Shown: piece by piece, positions 18,580 to 29,899 of the stretch
How the letters are laid out: every line of letters begins with the position of its first letter
Numbering within the stretch: position 1 is the stretch's first letter
Assembly (NCBI RefSeq): GCF_035046485.1
Contig: NC_085136.1
Coordinates: forward strand, 292,679,080 to 292,743,079
Direction of reading: 5' to 3'
Source: Aedes albopictus
Taxonomy: Eukaryota > Arthropoda > Insecta > Diptera > Culicidae
Length of the DNA stretch: 64,000 nt
Program-made: the position numbers and the translations under genes
The notes under the pieces: model-generated
Database searches by the model: none
Told to the model about the DNA's origin: nothing
Seen by the model: the letters and a program-made list of their open reading frames with translations, nothing else

Positions 18580-19355
18580 GGCTACAACTCGTAGCGGTGA
18601 GTCTACGCCGAATGAAGTATCCGCCTCCACTGGCCTGGGTCCTGGGCCAATCGCTTCCAGTCGCCCTGAACGTTTAGAGTCCTTAGGTCCTCCTCAACTG
18701 CAAAAAGTCAACGTGTGCGCGGCCTTCCACTAAGCCGACGACCCCTTCCTGGTTCTCGGCTGAATATAATTTTAGCTTGTCGTACCTCCGGCATACGAGC
18801 TACGTGTCCGGCCCACCGCAGCCTGCCGTGTTGTATTCGCTCCACTATATCCATCTCTTTATATACCTGGTACAATTCGTAGTTCATGCGACGCCGCCAG
18901 ATGCCGTCCTCCAGTTTACCGCCGAGTATTGTTCGCAGCACTTTACGTTTGAAGACTTCAAAGGCTCTCCGATCAACTTCTTTCTACGTCCACGTTTTAT
19001 GACCGTATAAAGCGACCGAGAGAATCAGAGACTTGTACAACGCGAGTTTTGTCTTCGTCTGCAGCCTGCGGGACCTCAGCTGGTTTCGCAGTCCGAAAAA
19101 GGCCCGATTTGCAGCCGCAATCCGTCTTTTCACCTCGCGGGTAACATCATTATCGCACGTCACTAGAGTACCAAGATAAACAAATTCATCCACAATTTCA
19201 AACTTTTCCCCACCTAGCATCACTTCGTCACCACTACCACGGCCGGACCGACGTTGAACACCAGCAATCATGTACTTAGTCTTTGTGGTGTTAATCGTAA
19301 GTCCAATCCTCGCAGTCTCCCTCTTAAAAGGTACGAACGCCTCCCCAGGTAACAA
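18580..19355 (-). pseudogene. RTE family C 3' fragment
   Basis: On the minus strand the frame from 19355 carries IGLTINTTKTKYM and EFVYLGTLVTCDND, followed by ALYGHKTWT. After a shift, 18941-18708 carries LRTILGG, WRRRMNYELYQVY and RLRWAGHVARMPE. This is the region after RT motif C and the C-terminal domain of an RTE-type protein. It is a diverged relative of family A. The catalytic motif and the endonuclease are absent, so it is a 5'-truncated, frameshifted copy. Confidence 0.75.
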
Positions 19356-19361
19356 TTTGAT

Positions 19362-19613
19362 GTTGATTAAGCGCTTCTGTAGCTTGTGCTAATCATCCTT
19401 CATTTGAACAAAAGCTGTGCAAAAGAACTGTAATCGTTTGTTCAGCTCTTAAACATACAATTTTTGTGATTTTATTCAGCCATAAGTTGATTTAAGCTCT
19501 CCGGGTGGCTGAATTAAGGTTGTAGAAGCGCTTCTATCCAGTATGGGAATAATTTATCATTCTATTTATAGAACAGGTAAGGATCAGATGAAGCATTGGA
19601 TAGCTTAATCAAC
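19362..19613. mobile_element. Possible MITE with imperfect ends
   Basis: GTTGATTAAGC at 19362 has its inverted partner GCTTAATCAAC ending at 19613, 252 bp away, immediately beside the RTE fragment. The inner sequence also has inverted pieces around AAGCGCTTCT. There is no coding capacity, and the target duplication is not clear. Confidence 0.4.
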
Positions 19614-20254
19614 TTTAATTCAGAAATTAATCATCACTTATGCAGCACTAACAAAAAAATGAAACTTGTTCCACATAGTTCTTGCCAGAATTACCATTAG
19701 GCTTTTGTAGACGTAGATGTAGGATACAGTTCATAGCGGCTGAAAGAGAAATATATAAATATTTATCATAATTGAGAATCGAACTTGGGTGCATTGATTC
19801 ATAGTCACTTACATTAGCATCTGCTCCACCTGGAATGGTACGCGCTTAGTGATTTGTGGGAGTATAAGTTATATACTGCCATGTCTGATTAAAGGTTGAA
19901 CGGCTTTGAACAAAGGCTGTGCTATGGTTGAATAAGCGATGTAATAAGCTGGATATGAACGCATGCATTAGCTGTCAAAACAAAATTGTTTTGTTTACAG
20001 TTAAGTGCTTCTCGATTTTGATAATCGTGAATCTCTGGTGAAGTCACGCAAAATTATTAAAAAATGCAGGTAAATACTTGGGTAAATATTATTAAAATAC
20101 AACTAAGGCGTGGATAGATGCATGTTCTTTTATCTATTTTTAGGGAACGCTCCACTGGCCTCGGCAGTTTCGACGTGAAAACCCACTCCTCTATCGGCAT
20201 CTAGGTATTGGTGTTTTATAACCCATTAAAGATTTTTCAATGTTTGAAGCCATA
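19614..20254. other. Unassigned AT-rich sequence
   Basis: No gene was recognised. Scattered GAATAAGC/TGAATAAG words suggest eroded MITE sequence, but no paired ends could be fixed. Confidence 0.3.
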
Positions 20255-20472
20255 TAGGGTATGTGTGCCATCAGTAATCTCATGCTCCCATATTCATCCT
20301 ATTCGAAACAAGCGATAACGGCACCGATTGATTCCGTTCTTTTTGTTTTCATAGGTGCTCACTTCTAACAAAAAATATAAAAATAAGAAACAAAACAAAC
20401 AGCGCTTCAATCCTTTGTTTTTCGCAAGATGAAAATGGGAGCCACATGCTTAATAAAGGCACCAATACCCTA
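20255..20472 (+). mobile_element. About 218-bp MITE (TAGGGTAT family), copy 1
   Basis: It begins TAGGGTATGTGTGCC and ends ACCAATACCCTA, so the outer 8-12 bp are inverted. The body closely matches the copies at 21898-22122 and, reversed, at 61024-61242, including GAAACAAAACAAACAGCG and ATGAAAATGGGAGCC. No transposase is encoded. Occurrence as discrete same-length copies at three sites supports a mobile family. Confidence 0.8.
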
Positions 20473-21232
20473 TTATATTCAATTGACAATTTCTATGCTT
20501 CTCTTGCTGGTTCATTGTAGAAGTTTGATTAAGGGCCGAGTACTTCTGACAAACAATCGATTTCCTCTTCCGCCGGTTCATCAAGCTGCGCATCACGAAC
20601 AACCAACTTCACTGCCCACGGAACCTGCCCATTATCTTTTCCCTGGTAATTATTTAACACTAGGGATATCATTGATGCCTCACAATTATTCAAATAAAAA
20701 TATTTAATCAAGTGATACTGTATCATTTGCATATTCCATGCAGGTTGCTTTTCGATGTGGTGGCTTCTGCTGCAGTTATGAAATCCAGCATCGACGAGGA
20801 CAAAATTCTTTTTCTATGTTTTTCTAAAATAACACTTTTTCACATTCCTTTAGTATTTCCTGAATAAAGAAATGTACAGTAGATGAATAACCTTCTATTG
20901 AATATCATATTCAGCATACGATGATAGGCTGTACAAGGGATACGTTATACGCTCAACAAGCTACTATTCAACTTGATATTCAGCTTCCAGCTTATTCAGC
21001 TATTGACACCATTAACCAACCATTGTTCAGCTATAATTCTCACTGTTCAGCTACCATTGTTACTTGGGTCTTCCACGGCCCGACGGTCGATTCCGATGAT
21101 GTCGATATCGTCCGCGAAGCCCAGGAGCATATGCGACTTCGTGACAATGGTTCCGCTCCTGTAACTTACCTCGGGTAACTTACCTCGGTGAAAACTTTGG
21201 TCGTAGGTTGACAGGGAAGGGGGGACATTATC
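20473..21232. other. Unassigned sequence before the LTR element
   Basis: No gene was recognised. Between 20880 and 21070 there is a run of short words such as TTCAGCTA/TATTCAGC that looks like eroded MITE sequence. GACATTATC at 21224-21232 matches RTE family A and continues beyond the LTR element at 24721. Confidence 0.35.
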
Positions 21233-21332
21233 TGTAGGGTCTCAGTAATCCATGAGTTAAGAAGATAGACATTTCTAATGAATAAACCATTATTATTATA
21301 TCAACCACCAACAGAAGTGTCACGTCTCTACA
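21233..21332 (+). repeat. 5' LTR (100 bp)
   Basis: Starts TGTAGGGTCTC and ends GTCTCTACA, with the TG...CA ends of LTRs. It is identical by eye to 24621-24720, and an AATAAA lies inside. TTATC precedes it (21228-21232) and follows the second LTR (24721-24725). Confidence 0.88.
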
Positions 21333-21897
21333 AATGACGACGAGGATTAATCTTAATAACAAATTAAAAAGAATTTAGAAATAAGTATCAACGAGTGGAC
21401 CATTCTGAAGCTCAAGAAAATCGACGATGTTCAGCCGGCTCCAAACAGAAGACGGAACATTTGGAGCATGCAAAACGGAGGACAATCTTTTCTACGTGTG
21501 TGATTACTGGAGGAATTGGTCATGGAAGCAACACCAATATTCGTTTCGAACGGATAGTTGGAGAAAAATCGGACGACTAGCTATCGCCGTGACGACAAAG
21601 AACGCCGTTCTCAACCCAGAAGAGCACAACATGCAGATAAGTAACAACAGTTTCAATGTTTTAATGTTTTAATTAATCGAACACGATCGAATTGAAAACA
21701 AATCAATGAACGATTTGTTGGGGGTATGTAGATATTAAGTAGCTTGTGCTAGTCAGGATTGAAATGCTGATTCATTTTGCTAGACAAGTAAAAAAAAAAC
21801 TCACGAGTGAATTAAATTGCACGAAAAGGATGGATCTGGATTAAAAGAAAAGTTCCAATAGGCGAGGTATATAGTTATTCGGTGAAACACCATTATC

Positions 21898-22122
21898 TAG
21901 AGTATGAGTGCCAAAAGTAATCTCGTGCTTCCAAATTCATCCTATTCGAAGAAAAGCGATTAAGACACCGATTGGTTGCATTCATTTTGTTTTCATGCGT
22001 GCTCACTTCAAACAAAAGAATACAATTAAAATAAGAAACAAAACAAACAGCGTTTCAATCCTGTGTTTTCGTAGGATGAAAATGGGAGCCGCATGCTTAA
22101 TAAGGGGACCAACACCATACTT
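21898..22122 (+). mobile_element. MITE of the TAGGGTAT family, copy 2
   Basis: A diverged copy of 20255-20472, in the same orientation, inside the LTR element. The ends have drifted (TAGAGTATG and CACCATAC), while the interior GAAACAAAACAAACAGCG and ATGAAAATGGGAGCC blocks are kept. Confidence 0.7.
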
Positions 22123-23639
22123 ACTAACAAATTTTGTAGTGCCACAGTTCTGTTTTAGTTGTTGGTACCAGCAGAACTTTTATTGTGGTTCATTTGCATG
22201 AAACGCTTGAAAAAAAAACAAACGTCAGCGAATCTAAGCATGATCGTGTAGGTATTAAGTGAGATAAATTGAAAAAAACTGCAATACTAATTTTGAATGT
22301 TGATATTTATTGAGTGTAGTTTTCTAGTACTGCATGACAGCATGAACTAGTCTAAAAATAAAGTTGGTCTGAAATCGTGTAAACGGGACAAGACAGGAAG
22401 TTGGAAGGCAGAAAGTGTGCGAGAAGTTTTGAAGATGTGTGTGTAAGAGATGTATAAAGAACAAAGTGCTGCGGAAACGGTGATCGGAAAGGAGAATTGA
22501 GTTTTGAGTTCGATGTGCTTCGAAGAAGTTCTGTGCAGCGGAGCTCCTGAGAAAAGTTGAAAAAAAGTGAAGAAGTGTGTTCGGCCGGTGTGAAGTAAGT
22601 TCGGCTGGTGGATAGAGAGTTTGGCTTGTGCTTTGGAAATAATCATGGATTCCTACAGATCGCTACAATGAGGGAATTGAACATTTATTTATCCATGCTT
22701 GAGAATCACACATCTAAACCATTCATAGATGATATCACCTGAGCTTGTTCATTATATTCGTTTTGCAAATAAAAAAAATATCAGAGAAAATGCAGAAATG
22801 TTCGTTTCTCCGTTCGACAGACGTGTGTCCCTAATATTTCTATGCAAATTCCAAAATAAGATTAGATAATTATAACTTATCTTTCAATCACGAAAAGAGG
22901 TTACAACCAAATAAGAAAAAATGGAAATGCTGATAATATTAAAACATTCTATGATCAAATTGAAGAAACCAGGATTCAATACTGTTCGCGGTTCACCTAA
23001 AACAGATTTTGGACAGGAGAAACTCGTGACTTAGAAAAACACTAATTGATTACGCGAACACAAACTACTATATTTAACAATACAACACGACTGATGTGAA
23101 CTTTTCGAGGCGGTATATTTACTTTTGATTGACTTGCAATTACCTTCTATATCACATTCTATATACATTCAGAGACAACTGATCAGCGATTTAGAGACGA
23201 AAAAAAACTCAATCGTGGCGTAATACGAAACGAACCGAAAAGTAACGTAACAACAAAAGGATCACAAATCATCTACCTTGCCTGACCAAATATTAAAGGA
23301 TCAAAAAAAAAAAATTAATGAGAATTCATTAGAAGTAATAATATTGAACTATTATCGTATTCTCCGATGGACCCGGATTCTCAAAAATAAAGTTCACTGT
23401 GAGGAAAAGTTCATTCGTTGAGCTTGAAACGAATACATTGTCCCACCCCTCAGCATAGAATCTTAGGGATGAAATCCTTTTAACTATAATTTAGATTGGG
23501 AGCATGAAAAAAAGTTGGCTCTCAGGGATGATTCCAAAAACCTGACGATTGGCCCCAGATTCTAAGAGATACGATTTTAAGCACATTAATGTCCTTTCAG
23601 TGATCAAATGTAATTTTCTATTGTTGACTTCGGAATCTT

Positions 23640-24115
23640 AGGGATGAAACCACATCAAGAAGGTGCGGACCCAGAGCAACTACATAAACGTGAGTCCCAG
23701 AGGTGATCCTTGAGGGATGAAGCTCACAGATTAGCGGAACCCATATTTGGGATGAAGTACACTGGTCGTTGATGGCAGTGGAACCCAGACTTAGGGATGA
23801 AGTACGCAGGAAATTCAAAGGCGATCCTTTGGAATATAGCGGAACCCTGTTGGGATGAAGTACACTAATCTAAGAAGATAGTGGAACCCAGACAAAGGGA
23901 TGAAGTACGCATAACACACCCGGAGGCGATCCTCGCGGGGAAGAGGTATCATTGAGACCTGGAGGCGATCCTCAGGATGATTCTCATGTACCTAGGTGGA
24001 ACCCAATATATGGGATGATAGTACACCATTACGAGACCCGGAGGCGATCCTCGCGGGATGATTCTCGACTGTCAGATTGAGACCTAGAGGTGATCCTCAG
24101 GATGATTCTCAATAT
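23640..24115 (+). repeat. Degenerate repeat field of short hairpin units in the LTR element
   Basis: At least nine units of two alternating types occur. One is built on GGAACCCA...GGGATGAAGTAC. The other is built on GAGACC..GAGGCGATCCTC..GGATGATTCTC, in which GATCC/GGAT and GAGA/TCTC can pair. Spacing is about 30-60 bp. No coding frame runs through it. It may be a packaging or dimerisation region, but this is speculation. Confidence 0.6.
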
Positions 24116-24620
24116 CTGAAACAGAATATTTTGTTCTTTATAATAATTGACGTAATTCTTTATTTCAAACAGAAAAGAAAATACCAAGAGCACATAAAGT
24201 ACATTATCATGAATTCAAATACAAAATGAGCAAGAAATAAAAAAAATAAATGAAGACAGAAATATTACTATCATGAAATTTTAGACACGACAAAGCAAAC
24301 TTCAACCACTGTTCATCATAATCGAAATAAGAAGATAAAAACCAAGGAGAAGAAAAAGAAGATCATAAGAGAAAACATGGAAATACAAAGAAGCATTGAA
24401 GAAAAAAATATTTTAAATTGTACATTTATGATGAATATTTCTTATATGTTACTTTATTTTAGATTGAGACGAGTATGCGCTGTCAAGAATGGGAATGCCC
24501 GAAAACTTTAATGAAGTGACTAAGTTGTGACTGGATGACGTGATCGATTTGCGCTGGATGGTGTAACATGATGCATGAAGCTGTACAATGTAAAGTTAGA
24601 TCTATGAAAGAAGGGAGAGA

Positions 24621-24720
24621 TGTAGGGTCTCAGTAATCCATGAGTTAAGAAGATAGACATTTCTAATGAATAAACCATTATTATTATATCAACCACCAAC
24701 AGAAGTGTCACGTCTCTACA
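24621..24720 (+). repeat. 3' LTR (100 bp)
   Basis: Identical by eye to 21233-21332. It is preceded by a purine-rich tract and followed by the TTATC duplication. Confidence 0.88.
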
Positions 24721-26011
24721 TTATCGACGTCCGGACCTATCATCGCACGAACAGCGACTCCAACCACTACCACGTGATGGTCAAACTGCGCTCAGAACTC
24801 TCCGTCATCAATAATGTACGGTACCGGTGACCGCCACGGTACAACCTTGAGCGACTAAAACAACCGGATGTCGGCTCAGAACACGCGCAAAATCTGGAGG
24901 CCGCGTAGCCAAACGAGAGCGAGCTCGATGAGGCCCCTCTAGAGGACCGCTGGAGTAGAGTGAAAGAAGCCATCAATGACACAGCCGAGAGCACCATCGG
25001 GTACGTGGAACGGAATCGACGGAACAAATGGTTCGATGAAGAGTACAGAACTGTTTTGGAGGAGAAGAACGCAGCGCGGGCGGTAATGCTGCAGCAAGGG
25101 ACCCGACTACAAACAGAAGCGGAAACAGCAAACCCGCCTCTTTTGGAAGAAAAAGCGCCGCCTGGAAGAAGCGGAGTGCGCAGAAATGGAACTGCTGGGC
25201 CGTTCCCAAGAAACACGGAAGTTCTACCAGAAGCTCAACGCATACCGCAACGGCTTCGTGCCGCGAGCCGAAATGTGCAAGGATAAGGATGGAGGCCTCT
25301 TGACGGACGGACGTGAGGTAATCGAAAGGTGGAAGTAGCACTTCGATCAGCACCTGAATGGCATGGAGAACGTAGGCACGGGAGACCACGGCAACGGAGG
25401 AAACGACGACGCCAGTGCAGTGGAGGACGGAAATGAACCAACTCCCACGCTGAGGGCAGTTAAGGATGCCATTCACCAGCTCAAAACCAACAAAGCAGCT
25501 GGTAAGGATGGTATCGCAGCTAAACTCATCAAGATGGGCCCAGAAAAGTTGGCCACCTGTCTGCATCGGTTGATAGTCAGGATCTGGGAAACCGAACAGC
25601 TACCGGAGGAGTGGAAGGAAGGGGTAATCCGCCCCATTCACAAGAAAGGCGACCATTTGGAATGTGAGAACTTCAGGGCGATCACTATTTTGAATGCTGC
25701 CTACAAAGTGCTATCCCAGATCATCTTGCGTCGTATGTCACCTAAAACGAATGAGTTCGTGGGAAGTTATCAAGCTGGCTTCATCGACGGCCGGTCGACA
25801 ACGGACCAGATCTTTACCGTACGGCAAATCCTCCAGAAATGCCGTGAATACCAGGTCCCAACGCATCACCTGTTCATCGACTTCAAAGCGGTATACGATA
25901 GTATCGACCGCGCAGAGCTATGGAGAATCATGGACGAAAACGGCTTTCCTGGGAAGCTGACTAGACTGATTAAAGCAACGATGGACGGTGTGCAAAACTG
26001 CGTAAGGGTTT

Positions 26012-26177
26012 GGCATGGTACACAAATTACGTAACGCTAAAATCGACAATTTCAGACTCCCCCCCCTCCCCCTTGTAACGGTTTTTGTATGGAAACCAAA
26101 CATATTTTGTATGGATCGTAACGCTAAGCTGGACTCCCCCCTCCCCCTATAGCGTTACGTAATTTGTGTACGATGCC
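26012..26177. mobile_element. 166-bp MITE with 28-bp TIRs and TTT target duplication
   Basis: The ends are inverted repeats of about 28 bp with one mismatch (GGCATGGTACAC... and ...GTGTACGATGCC). It splits RTE family A where the uninterrupted copy at 34.04-37.44 kb reads through (minus strand, near 35029). Comparison shows that TTT is the duplicated target (26009-26011, 26178-26180). The interior has two C-rich runs and no coding capacity. Confidence 0.88.
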
Positions 26178-26500
26178 TTTCGGGTGAACTATCCAGTTCA
26201 TTCGAATCTCGCCGGGGACTGCGACAAGGTGATGGACTCTCATGCCTACTCTTCACCATCGTTCTGGAAGGTGTGATGCGACGAGCCGGGCTCAACAGCC
26301 GGGGAACGATTTTCACAAAAACCGGTCAATTTGTGTGCTTTGCGGACGACATGAACATTATCGCTAGAGCATTTGGAACGGTGGCAGAGCTGTACACCCG
26401 CCTGAAACACGAAGCAGCAATGGTCGGACTGGTGGTGACTGCCTCAAAAACAAAGTACATGCTGGTAGGCGGAACCGAACACGACCGGATCCGTCTGGGT

Positions 26501-26993
26501 AGTGTGTGGCTTCGTGGTCGTGCGGCTAAGGTCACCAAGCCTTTAGTCGCATCGTGCTAAGGAGCGCGGGTTCGATTCCCGCCGCAGCTGTCAGGAAAAG
26601 TTTTCGGCTGTGCCACTTGGCGTTGCATGCTAGTCCGTTGTCTAGTGTCGTCTCTCTCTCTCTCTCTCTTCTTGGCGTAACGTCCTCACTGGGACAAAGC
26701 CTGCTTCTCAGCTTAGTGTTCTATGAGCACTTCCACAGTTTTTAACTGAGAGCTTCCTCTGCCAATGACCATTTTGCATGTGTATATCGTGTGGCAGGCA
26801 CGAAGATACTCAATGCCCAAGGAAGTCAAGGAAATTTCCTTTACGAAAAGATCCTGGACCGACCGGGAATCGAACCCGTCACCCTCAGCATGGTCATGCT
26901 GAATACCCGTGCGTTTACCGCCTCGGCTATATGGACCCTCTAGTGTCGTGCTTTCTTCAAAGAGCAAATGCCTCACTGGAAGCATTAAACGGA
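26501..26993 (+). mobile_element. tRNA-related SINE, interrupted by a second SINE
   Basis: From 26501 the sequence has a tRNA-like head: GTGTGGCTTCGTGGTCGTG as A-box region and GCGGGTTCGATTCCCG as a near-perfect B box at about 26567-26582. A body follows. The body is cut at 26651 by a minus-strand Feilai-like SINE and continues at 26950 to about 26993. The SINE replaced about 95 bp of RTE sequence, so a deletion accompanied or followed insertion. Confidence 0.75.
26652..26938 (-). mobile_element. Feilai-like tRNA-derived SINE
   Basis: On the minus strand it starts near 26938 with a tRNA-like head: GGTCCATATAGCCGAGG A-box region and GGGTTCGATTCCCGG B box at about 26863-26877. It continues through a unique body and ends in a (GA)n tail, seen as CTCTCTCT at 26652-26670 on the plus strand. 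An 11-bp duplication, TCTAGTGTCGT, flanks it at 26641-26651 and 26939-26949. It looks full length (287 bp). The name rests on recalled resemblance to the Aedes Feilai family. Confidence 0.82.
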
Positions 26994-27581
26994 GGTGCAT
27001 CATTAGCGGAAGTCGGGCCTACTACGGACTCCAGGCAAAACTGCTGTCGAAAATGATTCTTTTTTATTTATTTATTTATTCACACACGCACCAAATGCAC
27101 TATGTACAAAACGCTAAGAAGACCGGTGGTTCTCTACGGACACGAAACATGGACGATGATCGTGGAGGACCTGCAAGCCTTCGGAGGTTTCGAGCGACGC
27201 GTGTTAAGGACGATCTTCGGCGGTGTGCAGGAGAACGGTGTGTGGCGGAGAAGGATGAACCACGAGCTCGCTGCACTTTACGGCGAACCCAGCATCCAGA
27301 AGGTGGCCAAAGCCGGAAGGATATGGTGAGCAGGACATGTTGCAAGAATGCCGGACAACAACCCTGCAAAGCTGGTGTTTGCTAACCATCCAGTTGGTAC
27401 AAGAAGGCGTGGAGTGCAGAGAGCACGATGGGCGGATCAGGTGGAGCGTGACTTGGCAAGCATTGGGCGCGACCGAGGATGGAGAGCGGCAGCCACAAAC
27501 CGAGTATTGTGGTGTACTATTGTTGATTATGTCTTGTCTTAAATGTGATGTTGATCAAATAAATGTATGTATGTATGTATT

Positions 27582-27765
27582 GGGGTTGCATTGGCAACTT
27601 TATGAATCACGGCCAGCTGTGTTGGGCTGGTCACTTCGAAGGGATGCCGGAAGAACGACATGCAAAAAGAATATTCAGTAGAAAACTATGGAGATGCCAG
27701 TGGCTACGTGGCAGATCACGAACACGATGGTTGTTTGCAATTGGATCCGATGATATTTAACGTCT
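27582..27765 (+). pseudogene. RTE family C 3' end fragment
   Basis: Frames contain GHFEGMPEERHAKRIFSRK and GRSRTRW, matching the C-terminal part of the family C fragment at 18580-18941. It directly abuts the tail of the preceding RTE copy, suggesting that that copy inserted into an older element. Confidence 0.6.
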
Positions 27766-29143
27766 ATGATACTGAAGTCTGCTGGGCCAGGACCAGTTTT
27801 TGCAGTGAAGAAGAGTTCTATAAATAATCGGCAAAGATTTAGCATGTAAACAAGCGTATTCTATAAAATCAAGTAAAGATTTTAAAATATTGAATAAGTT
27901 GAAAAAAAAAATGCATTTTATTCGTCTATTATCAATCGGCTGCTATAATATCGCAGAGCTTAAAATGAGAAATTAGCAAGAAATTTGATCAAAATCGCCT
28001 GACACTTTGTATGGGTAAAGCAATTCAAAATTCAGGTTCCAGATGAATTTTTGAAGACTCTATGGACATTTTTCATTAAGTTTTTAGTCATTATCAGTCT
28101 ACCATTGCAGTCGTGTAAGAACCGAGAAGCGCTTCAGATAGAGCGTCCACGTCTGCAAAATCATGTTGCCCGCCAAATTGCCATCTCACGAAAGCACGTA
28201 ATTCGCGCCAGAACGGTTTTCGCGCGCACGCTCCCGCCACAATCGTCGTCCGCGTGGAGATTTGCATTCAAAAACAGACGACCAAAACAGAAAACCAATA
28301 AATATACCGTCGAACTCGGAGCGCGCCATAAGCAAAGGTGAGATCTCTTGTGGACGTATAGCTGGATGCTGGGACGTAGGATGCAGAAGAAGTCCCGTCC
28401 GTCCAGCAAACAACACACAACAGACAAAAAATCACAGTTTGAAAGGTTGTGGTTGCTAACAGTAACGTGTATGTATAATGGGGCGGGGAGGAGAACGCCG
28501 AGCAGCACTAAATGACGCTGTTGGTGGAAGATAAAGATTGGAACAGGTTTACGTGGCCAGGTCGTCCCGCTCTCTTGTTCGCGCGAGATCTCCGCCATCC
28601 CGTCCTTTTGTCCGTCCACCCCCTTCAGAGGTCGTGTTGTCAAACATCAAGTCCTCCACCAACTGCAGCCACCACACTCTACAGCAGTCCGCAACCGACC
28701 GGGCCGGACCGTTCGTTTGTTATCTTTTGTGGACTTTTCGAAAAACTCTTGATCCTGCTGCTGGCTGGGGGTTTGGTCTTATTCTTCTGCTTCACCCGGG
28801 ACCAGGACCGGGACGCTGACGCTAAGTCCACTTGTTTGCTGTATGGCTTCGGGAGGAGGTCAAGCGCGGCGTGGAAGCGGGCCGTGTTTGCTCGGGGGGT
28901 ATGGAAGGCTGCGGACGGGGTCGGGTAGGCGCGAGACAACTCCACCGAGCCACCGACCGAACGACGACAGCCGCGCGTCCATCCATTTGGCCCGTTGTTA
29001 TCAACGATTCTCGCTCTCTGTATTTGCTTTCTTCGGTTTCGTCATCTACGAAACGACGAAAGCTGAGTAATCGTCAAAACTACGACGTAGTAAACGGATC
29101 CTTCAAATGTTGTTCCCCGTTGTTCAAAAGCAAGTATGTTATA
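27766..29143. other. Unassigned; GC-rich block 28.1-29.07 kb
   Basis: From about 28090 to 29070 the base composition rises and repeats are not recognised. Many short overlapping frames exist on both strands, none with a recognisable domain. It could include a host gene's 5' region, but nothing decides this. The first 300 bp is AT-rich. Confidence 0.35.
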
Positions 29144-29742
29144 CAGTATGCGGCAGGAAAAAATGCGAAAGTGTTTTTCAACTTAAAACTTTATTTTCGT
29201 CCATTTGACGTTAACCAATCTATGTTTCAACGTTCCATGATCTTCAATAGGCAAGTTTTCTGAAAAGTTAATCAAAAATTTTCCCATTTTGGTCACTGAC
29301 CTTTACACGGTGGCGCCTGAAACTGAAGACAATCAGTATTTTCAAACCACAGAAAAGTACACAGGTCGCTAAATTTCGTGTCTGATAAAACAAAAATTCT
29401 AATTTTCTCTACAATATCATCAAATATATGTACTTATTTCATCTAGTATGTGAAACTACATGGGTTTGGGTCAGTGTGGTCTAGTTTTTCATTGAATTTA
29501 ATATAATTTTTTTACTGTTATAGTCATTTTGTTTAATGACCATTGGGCGCGCAGTTTATTGATACCCGCTTATTAGGCTTACATTATCATATGTTAAACA
29601 TAAAATATGTTCATTTTTATTTTGCAGTTCTAGAATATAGACATTGACTGATACACTGTCATGAAAAAAATAGTAATATATAACCCATATTTAGCGTGTA
29701 ATAGTGCCTTGAACTTTTCGCATTTTTTCCTGCCGCACCCTG
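29144..29742. mobile_element. About 600-bp non-autonomous mariner-type element
   Basis: CAGTATGCGGCAGGAAAAAA at 29144 has an inverted partner ending GCCGCACCCTG at 29742, giving about 27 bp of TIR with few mismatches. TA lies directly outside both ends (29142-29143, 29743-29744), as expected for the Tc1/mariner superfamily. No transposase frame is present. Confidence 0.8.
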
Positions 29743-29899
29743 TAGTTTGAATAGATATTCGATTTTTTTATATCAACTAAATAATTCCAATGATCATAGC
29801 GGTGGATGAGTATGTCCTGAGTATGACCATGAGCATTAATTAGCACGACTGTCATTTGCCCATTAAGCTATACAAAATAGCTGTGGTTGTCATTCATTT

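Larger units (their letters stand above)
21233..24720 (+). mobile_element. Non-autonomous LTR retrotransposon, 3.5 kb
   Basis: Two identical 100-bp LTRs enclose about 3.29 kb and are flanked by a 5-bp duplication (TTATC). After the 5' LTR comes AATGACGACGAGG, where a primer-binding site is expected. Before the 3' LTR lies the purine tract AAAGAAGGGAGAGA. No gag, protease, RT or integrase frame is visible and the longest frames are under 100 codons. It therefore resembles a TRIM/LARD-type element moved by a relative's proteins. It carries a MITE (21898-22122) and an unusual repeat field (23640-24115). It sits inside RTE family A sequence. LTR identity suggests a recent insertion. Confidence 0.85.
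24721..27580 (+). pseudogene. RTE family A copy, interrupted by a MITE and nested SINEs
   Basis: The plus-strand copy resumes after the LTR element with the end of the endonuclease domain (IIDVRTYHRTNSDSNHYHV) and runs through the linker and RT. Segments read HQLKTNKAAGKDGIAAKLIK, FRAITILNAAYKVLSQI, GSYQAGFIDGRSTTDQIF, HHLFIDFKAVYDSIDR (motif A) and FADDMNIIARAF (motif C). After the SINEs come YKTLRRPVVLYGHETW and MNHELAALYGEPSIQKVAKAGR. It ends in ATGTATGTATG repeats at about 27562-27580. Stops occur (for example TAG at 25336-25338 in place of CAG). Insertions sit at 26012-26177, 26501-26993 and a TTTA-rich tract at 27058-27080. The protein cannot be made. Confidence 0.88.

Noticed and set aside
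20880..21070. A further MITE built on TTCAGCTA words
   Set aside because: The words are repeated but no paired inverted ends or target duplication could be fixed.
26850..26938. tRNA gene on the minus strand
   Set aside because: The A and B boxes are good, but the cloverleaf is imperfect and the sequence continues into a SINE body and (GA)n tail with an 11-bp target duplication.
28160..29263. Several 90-160-codon frames on both strands as genes
   Set aside because: The GC-rich composition reduces stops in every frame. No frame shows a domain, and opposing frames overlap.
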